From Candidatus Woesearchaeota archaeon CG10_big_fil_rev_8_21_14_0_10_36_11 (GTDB lineage Archaea > Nanobdellota > Nanobdellia > Woesearchaeales > GW2011-AR9), in assembly GCA_002762845.1 (NCBI GenBank), contig PCYB01000043.1, positions 1 to 8,238 of the forward strand: 8,238 nt of DNA, in the 5' to 3' direction. Positions 5,138-8,238 of the stretch are shown piece after piece. The first letter of the stretch is position 1; each line of letters starts with the position of its first letter. The notes beneath the pieces are model-generated. The model was given only the letters and a program-made list of their open reading frames with translations, searched no databases and was not told where the DNA came from. The position numbers were made by a program, and so were the translations under genes.

Positions 5138-5776
5138 ATGATAAAAGTAATCTTATTTGATTTTTGGGGAACGTTAGTAGAGAATGGTGTGTGGAGTCCC
5201 ATAAAACAAGTGCGGAACATACTCCAAATACAATTACCCTTTCCGGAATATGTTGTGCGGATGGAACGTGCAATGATGACAAAAAAGTTTTCCTCGTTAA
5301 AAAATGCATTTGAAAGTGTTTGTACAGAATTTAACATTGAACCTAATCCGGAACAAATTGAAACCCTTGTAGGAATGTGGAATTCATCATGGATGTTAGC
5401 ACAGCCTTATGAAGAAACAAAAGAAACCCTAGCAAAGTTGAAAGAAAAGTTTACTCTTGTTCTTGTATCAAACACAGATTCAGTTTCTATTACAAACGTT
5501 CTTGAAAAGTTTGGATTACAAGATTTTTTTAGTACTATTTTTCTTTCTTGTGATATTGGCATGATTAAGACTGATAAAAATTTCTTAAAACATGTACTTA
5601 CAACACTTAATGTGAGTGTTGAAGATAGCGTTATGATTGGAGACAGTATTCAAAGTGATATGGTGCCAGCACAACAAATGGGTATGAAAACAGTTCTTAT
5701 CGATCGTAGGAAAACACGTGAATATCCCTACAAGATACATAATCTGAATCAATTGGAAGGTGTATTATATGATTAA
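5138..5776 (+). CDS. HAD-superfamily hydrolase-like protein with altered motif I
   Basis: 212 aa with a Rossmann-type HAD core and a helical cap at about residues 15-85 (subclass I). Motif I is FDFWGTLV: the nucleophile is D8, but the second Asp of the usual DxDGT, which acts as general acid/base, is replaced by W10. Motif II is S111 (VLVSNTD), motif III the Lys at 144 (GMIKTD), and motif IV GDSIQSD with D169 and D174. The protein therefore keeps the phosphate-binding and Mg-binding residues. It probably acts on a phosphorylated small molecule, perhaps slowly, or has a binding role; the substrate cannot be read from the sequence. The start is set by the strong SD. Its last eight bases overlap the start of RNase Z (ATGATTAA), so the two are translated from one mRNA. 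Confidence 0.85.
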   Translation: MIKVILFDFWGTLVENGVWSPIKQVRNILQIQLPFPEYVVRMERAMMTKKFSSLKNAFESVCTEFNIEPNPEQIETLVGMWNSSWMLAQPYEETKETLAKLKEKFTLVLVSNTDSVSITNVLEKFGLQDFFSTIFLSCDIGMIKTDKNFLKHVLTTLNVSVEDSVMIGDSIQSDMVPAQQMGMKTVLIDRRKTREYPYKIHNLNQLEGVLYD

Positions 5777-6659
5777 CATTACATTTCTTGGCACGTCATG
5801 TATGCAACCGACAAAAACAAGAAATCATTCTAGTTTTCTTCTTCAATATAAGAACGAAAATATCTTGTTTGATTGTGGAGAGGGCATTCAACGCCAGATG
5901 CGCCTTACAGGTATTAAACCTGCAAAAATTACACGATTGTGTATTAGCCATTGGCATGGAGATCATGTATTTGGTATACCTGGTTTAATGAGCAGTATGG
6001 GTGCAGACCAATTTGCAAGGAAATTGTACATTTATGGTCCTCATGGAACAAAGAAATATATTGATCACATGTTCAAATCGTTTGCATCAAACGACATCAT
6101 TCCCTACGAAGTTAAAGAAGTGTCTTCAGGTATTTTTTTTGAGAATGATGATTTTGTATTGTTATCGGAACCGTTAAAACATTCCGTTCTTTGTATTGGT
6201 TTTAGTTTTATTGAAAAGAGTAAATTTAGGATTAATGTGACAAAAGCAAAGGAATTAGGTTTATCCGGTCCCATATTGGGAATATTGCAGCAAGGAAAAG
6301 ATATTGTCGTTCAGGGAAAGAAAATTAAAGCCGAGAATGTAACATATGAAGTACAAGGAAAAAAAGTAAGTTACGTTGCCGATACCGTCCTTTGTAATGG
6401 CGCACACGCTTTAGCACAAAACGCAGACGTGTTAATTTCTGAAGGGACACATTTGAGTGACATTGCAAAAAAAGTTGGCAAGTATATGCATCTTACAGTG
6501 AAAGATGCAGCGTTATTAGCATCTGAAAACAGCGTTAAAAAATTAGTCATTACACATATCAGCCAACGGTACAAAAACACACACGAAATCGTTTCTGAAG
6601 CACGAACATATTTTGATAATACAATAGTTGCAGAAGATTTTATGAAATTGAAGGTGTAA
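5769..6659 (+). CDS. rnz: Ribonuclease Z (tRNA 3'-processing endonuclease), short form
   Basis: 296 aa from ATG 5769; short RNase Z is typically about 300 aa. It cuts pre-tRNA after the discriminator base so that CCA can be added. It has a metallo-beta-lactamase fold with two zinc ions: the N-terminal FLGTS and PTKTRN motifs, the HWHGDH box (H61, H63, D65, H66), H138 (PLKHSV), D205 (YVADT) and H263 (ITHISQRY). The segment around 163-177 (GLSGPILGILQQGKD) fits the flexible tRNA-binding arm with its GP turn. The SEGTHL and HLTVKDAA segments are also family typical. The frame is open from GTG 5760, but GGAAGGTG at 5755-5762 is the likely SD for ATG 5769. The ATG overlaps the HAD stop by 8 bp, giving coupled translation. 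The tRNA-Pro in this window, which lacks CCA, is a natural substrate. Confidence 0.95.
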   Translation: MINITFLGTSCMQPTKTRNHSSFLLQYKNENILFDCGEGIQRQMRLTGIKPAKITRLCISHWHGDHVFGIPGLMSSMGADQFARKLYIYGPHGTKKYIDHMFKSFASNDIIPYEVKEVSSGIFFENDDFVLLSEPLKHSVLCIGFSFIEKSKFRINVTKAKELGLSGPILGILQQGKDIVVQGKKIKAENVTYEVQGKKVSYVADTVLCNGAHALAQNADVLISEGTHLSDIAKKVGKYMHLTVKDAALLASENSVKKLVITHISQRYKNTHEIVSEARTYFDNTIVAEDFMKLKV

Positions 6660-6674
6660 GTAAATTATTCTACA

Positions 6675-7088
6675 ATGAAAAATCATAAAGCAAAAGGAAC
6701 GAAAGGTGAAAGGGACCTTGTCAAAGCGTTCAATGAAGCAGGATGGGGTTGTATAAGGATAGCAGGGTCTGGATCATCACATTACCCCTCACCGGACATC
6801 TTAGCTGGAAATGCTGTCAGAAGGCTCGCAATTGAGTGTAAAGTAACAAAAGAAGCAAAAAAATACTTTACAAATCAAGAAATTGAACAGTTAAACACGT
6901 TCTCACAACATTTTGGAGCCGAATCTTGGGTTGGGATTAAATTTCCTAACGACCCTTGGTATTTCCTTATGTTAGAAGATCTTAAAAATACGGGGAAAAG
7001 TTGGTTTGCATCTCTTGAAGTGGCTAAGCGAAAAGGTCTTACAATTGAAGAATTACTTCAAATGAGTAACAAAAACCGAAACATTTAA
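6675..7088 (+). CDS. hjc: Holliday junction resolvase Hjc
   Basis: 137 aa, within the 120-145 aa range of archaeal Hjc. This nuclease of the type II restriction-endonuclease fold cuts four-way DNA junctions in recombination and fork repair, working as a dimer with Mg. The expected catalytic set is complete: E12 in KGTKGERDLV, the IRIAGSGSS loop, D41 in PDILAG, and E54-x-K56 in AIECK. The region YFTNQEIEQLNTFSQHFGAESWVGIKF matches the conserved core after the active site. The C-terminal 30 residues (KRKGLTIEELLQ) are a helical tail. The gene follows rnz after 15 bp, with no SD and no clear TATA box, so it is probably expressed from the HAD-rnz transcript. Its stop codon lies within the TATA box of the next gene. 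Confidence 0.94.
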   Translation: MKNHKAKGTKGERDLVKAFNEAGWGCIRIAGSGSSHYPSPDILAGNAVRRLAIECKVTKEAKKYFTNQEIEQLNTFSQHFGAESWVGIKFPNDPWYFLMLEDLKNTGKSWFASLEVAKRKGLTIEELLQMSNKNRNI

Positions 7089-7090
7089 AA
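7077..7090 (+). promoter_or_regulatory. BRE/TATA promoter of tfe, overlapping the hjc stop codon
   Basis: CGAAACATTTAAAA fits the archaeal BRE (C-R-N-A-A-N-N) directly followed by a TTTAAA-type TATA box. The TATA centre is about 31 bases before the tfe ATG, giving a leader of about five bases or less. The hjc stop TAA (7086-7088) lies inside the TATA box, so the promoter is packed into the end of the previous gene. Confidence 0.6.
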
Positions 7091-7118
7091 GGAGAGTATA
7101 CCACTAAATAAAACAGAA

Positions 7119-7859
7119 ATGCGCCTTACCACACAAAAAACGGAAGAAATTCTTATAATTATCCTTGGAGAAGAAGGAAGATCTCTCATTAGGTATCTTA
7201 TAGGAAAAGAAAACATTTCTGAGTTTGATTTAGCAAACAAAACAAAAAAAGACATAAAAATTGTTCGTCGATTATTATATAATTTGTATAATCACAACCT
7301 TGTTGGTTTTACACGAAAAAAAGATAAACAAAAAGGGTGGTATATTTATTATTGGACACTTCTTCCCGAAAGTATCCGATTTAGTTATTTTAAGATGAAA
7401 AGAGATCTTCTTGAGAGAATGCAACACCAACTTGAAGAAGAAGAACGCGAACTTTTTTTTGTATGCCCCAACAAATGTGTGCGGCTTAACTTTGACCAGG
7501 CAACTGATTTTGAATTTCATTGTCCCGAGTGTGGTGAACTTATTCATCAAGATCAGAAAAAAGAAAATATTAAACACTTAGAGGACGAGATTAAGATTGT
7601 GCACGCGGAAATTGCTAAATTGTCGGAACAACGAAAAGTACGACGTAAAGTCGTGAAAGAACGACAAAAAGTTGTGAAGAAAAAAATTGCTGTAAAGAAG
7701 AAGATAACAAAAACTAGTGTTAAAAAGAAGAGTGTTAAAAAAACGCCAATTAAAAATGTTACTAAACTTACAAAAATAGGAGCAAAACCTAAGCCTAAAA
7801 AAGTAGAAAAGAAAGTAACAAAAAACGTTGTTAAAAAAATAACAAAGAAAAAGAAATAA
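7119..7859 (+). CDS. tfe: Transcription factor E alpha (TFE) with a long Lys-rich tail
   Basis: 246 aa. Residues 1 to about 95 are the extended winged helix of TFE (IVRRLLYNLYNHNLVGFTRKKD, then GWYIYYWTL). A coiled segment follows at about 93-112, then a zinc ribbon with C116-x3-C120 and C135-x2-C138 (FFVCPNKCVRLNFDQA ... FHCPECGELI). TFE is the homologue of TFIIE-alpha; it binds RNA polymerase and helps TBP/TFB open promoters. Archaeal TFE is usually about 170-190 aa. Here a short helix (150-172) is followed by about 75 residues in which roughly 32 are Lys, in repeated V-K-K-K / T-K / P-K patterns like histone H1 tails. The tail is likely disordered and may bind nucleic acid; that part is inference. 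It has its own promoter and no good SD. It converges on a membrane protein gene with a 3-bp gap. Confidence 0.92.
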   Translation: MRLTTQKTEEILIIILGEEGRSLIRYLIGKENISEFDLANKTKKDIKIVRRLLYNLYNHNLVGFTRKKDKQKGWYIYYWTLLPESIRFSYFKMKRDLLERMQHQLEEEERELFFVCPNKCVRLNFDQATDFEFHCPECGELIHQDQKKENIKHLEDEIKIVHAEIAKLSEQRKVRRKVVKERQKVVKKKIAVKKKITKTSVKKKSVKKTPIKNVTKLTKIGAKPKPKKVEKKVTKNVVKKITKKKK

Positions 7860-7861
7860 AA
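7830..7861 (-). terminator. U-rich terminator for the 72-aa membrane protein gene, within tfe tail codons
   Basis: On the minus strand the bases after the stop at 7863 are mostly T, with runs of four, five and seven T within 30 bases. They are the antisense of the final Lys codons of TFE. The arrangement mirrors the terminator on the other strand. Confidence 0.45.
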
Positions 7862-7881
7862 TTTATCTTCTCTTTCTTTTT
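7862..7881 (+). terminator. U-rich terminator for tfe, within the convergent gene's tail codons
   Basis: Directly after the tfe stop, 16 of these 20 bases are T, including runs of three and five. This is the antisense of the Lys/Arg codons ending the 72-aa membrane protein. AAAAAGAAA (7848-7856) and TTTCTTTTT (7873-7881) could also pair as a 9-bp stem. Archaeal polymerase terminates at such tracts. Confidence 0.5.
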
Positions 7882-8081
7882 AAATGAGACTTTTTCTTTT
7901 TAAGCACTTTCTCAATAAGAACTTCTTCTTTGATAATCTTTCCTGCCATCCTTTGAATATTCATTTCCATACTCGCAACACGTCTTTCTAAGAGAATCAA
8001 TACTCGTAGTGAATATACTATTGCTGCAAGGGTTCCTATGATAACCGCAAGAATGACTTCAGCTAATTCTAATCCTGGCAT
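7863..8081 (-). CDS. Small single-pass membrane protein with basic tail, function unknown
   Basis: 72 aa. I do not recognise a family. One hydrophobic helix spans about residues 5-31 (LAEVILAVIIGTLAAIVYSL). An amphipathic, heptad-like helix follows (32-60, with leucine, isoleucine and methionine spaced among charges), then a strongly basic end (KKKKSHLKRKRR). By the positive-inside rule the tail should be cytoplasmic and the short acidic N terminus outside. A coiled-coil membrane anchor that touches ribosomes, RNA or DNA is possible but unproven. It looks real: GAGGTG at 8095-8090 is a well-spaced SD, a TATA-like stretch lies 24-33 bases beyond a plausible start, and the codons are AT-rich like the neighbours. 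It ends 3 bp from the tfe stop. Confidence 0.65.
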   Translation of the reverse strand: MPGLELAEVILAVIIGTLAAIVYSLRVLILLERRVASMEMNIQRMAGKIIKEEVLIEKVLKKKKSHLKRKRR

Positions 8082-8089
8082 TGTGCATG

Positions 8090-8095
8090 CACCTC
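8090..8095 (-). promoter_or_regulatory. Shine-Dalgarno of the 72-aa membrane protein gene
   Basis: GAGGTG on the minus strand lies eight bases before the ATG at 8081 and supports that start. The same motif precedes the possible gene at the left edge. Confidence 0.6.
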
Positions 8096-8125
8096 TTTTA
8101 TTGGTTTAACTCTTGAAAGAACAAG

Positions 8126-8144
8126 TACTTATAAGTATATAAAA
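8126..8144. promoter_or_regulatory. Nearly symmetric TATA-rich promoter region
   Basis: This stretch contains the perfect palindrome ACTTATAAGT followed by ATATAAAAG. On the minus strand it offers TATA boxes (TTTTATATA, CTTATAAG) placed to start a 24-33 nt leader for the membrane protein gene at 8081. On the plus strand TATATAAAAG would fire rightward near 8167, but no plus-strand gene is visible there. The minus-strand use is the likely one. Confidence 0.45.
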
Positions 8145-8145
8145 G

Positions 8146-8238
8146 TTACGGAAATTTGTAATACTTTACCTTTCTGAAGCGATGATTTGATGCATAAACA
8201 GAAGCGGGTTCTGCTTCTGTAGTCTTGCTGTTTCTACA
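8146..8238 (-). other. Window end: possible 3' end of a minus-strand gene, frame uncertain
   Basis: Two minus-strand frames are open from the window edge. One ends at TAA 8148-8146 (30 codons, ending HRFRKVKYYKFP). The other ends at TAA 8168-8166 (23 codons from 8237, including PLLFMHQIIASER). Either could be the C terminus of a gene lying mostly outside the window, upstream of the membrane protein gene. The stretch is less AT-rich than its neighbours and carries a perfect 8-bp hairpin (8198-8205 with 8213-8220, 7-nt loop). I see no plus-strand gene and no tRNA in it. The frames cannot be ranked from this length. Confidence 0.3.

Noticed and set aside
7640..7859. Lys-rich end of tfe as an out-of-frame or mis-assembled low-complexity tract
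   Set aside because: The frame stays open for about 75 codons with varied residues (V, T, I, P, N) between the Lys and ends 3 bp from the next gene, which looks like a real tail.
8174..8238. Possible C/D box sRNA (CTGA followed by GCGATGA)
   Set aside because: No second C/D pair or paired terminal stem at the needed spacing, and the box C match is imperfect.
1..8238. CRISPR array, insertion sequence, toxin-antitoxin or defence system
   Set aside because: No spaced direct repeats, transposase, terminal inverted repeats or defence domains were seen; the content is core archaeal genes.

Overview
The window reads as a piece of an AT-rich archaeal chromosome. The evidence is a run of archaeal information-processing genes: prefoldin beta, RNA polymerase subunit P, ribosomal protein L37Ae (eL43), archaeal/eukaryotic-type TyrRS, short RNase Z, Hjc resolvase and transcription factor TFE. 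In addition, many starts have a TATA box about 25-28 nt upstream, as expected for leaderless mRNAs. Small genes, tight packing and a Lys-rich tail on TFE would fit a DPANN-type archaeon such as a woesearchaeote or relative, but that assignment is inference. I see no mobile element, CRISPR array or defence cassette.

Left part (1-1595). Base 15 leftward may be the start of a minus-strand gene, recognisable only by a Shine-Dalgarno (SD) and ATG. A short MscS-like channel (127-675, +) faces a minus-strand operon read in the order tRNA-Pro(UGG), L37Ae, RpoP, prefoldin beta (1529 to 709). The tRNA is the most notable element: its D-loop is interrupted by a 36-nt intron that folds with the exons into a good bulge-helix-bulge (BHB) motif. 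Only 25 nt separate the tRNA from the L37Ae start codon.

Middle (1596-3946). Two peptidases are divergently transcribed from a 77-bp region with two leaderless-type promoters: an M24 Xaa-Pro-type aminopeptidase (-) and an M16 zinc peptidase (+). The M16 gene converges on tyrosyl-tRNA synthetase with a 20-bp gap.

Right part (3940-8238). TyrRS (-) and a HAD-family protein (+) diverge. The HAD gene overlaps RNase Z by 8 bp, followed by the Hjc Holliday junction resolvase and then TFE, which has its own BRE/TATA element overlapping the hjc stop codon. TFE converges, with a 3-bp gap, on a 72-aa single-pass membrane protein. Both proteins end in Lys-rich tails, so each gene's tail codons give the other transcript a U-rich stretch. 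The last ~90 bp are open on the minus strand in two frames and carry an 8-bp perfect hairpin; I could not assign them.

The genes mostly serve translation, transcription and tRNA maturation. RNase Z would be needed to trim the CCA-less tRNA-Pro encoded here, and that cut could also create the 5' end of the L37Ae mRNA. There are no intergenic stretches over 300 bp.
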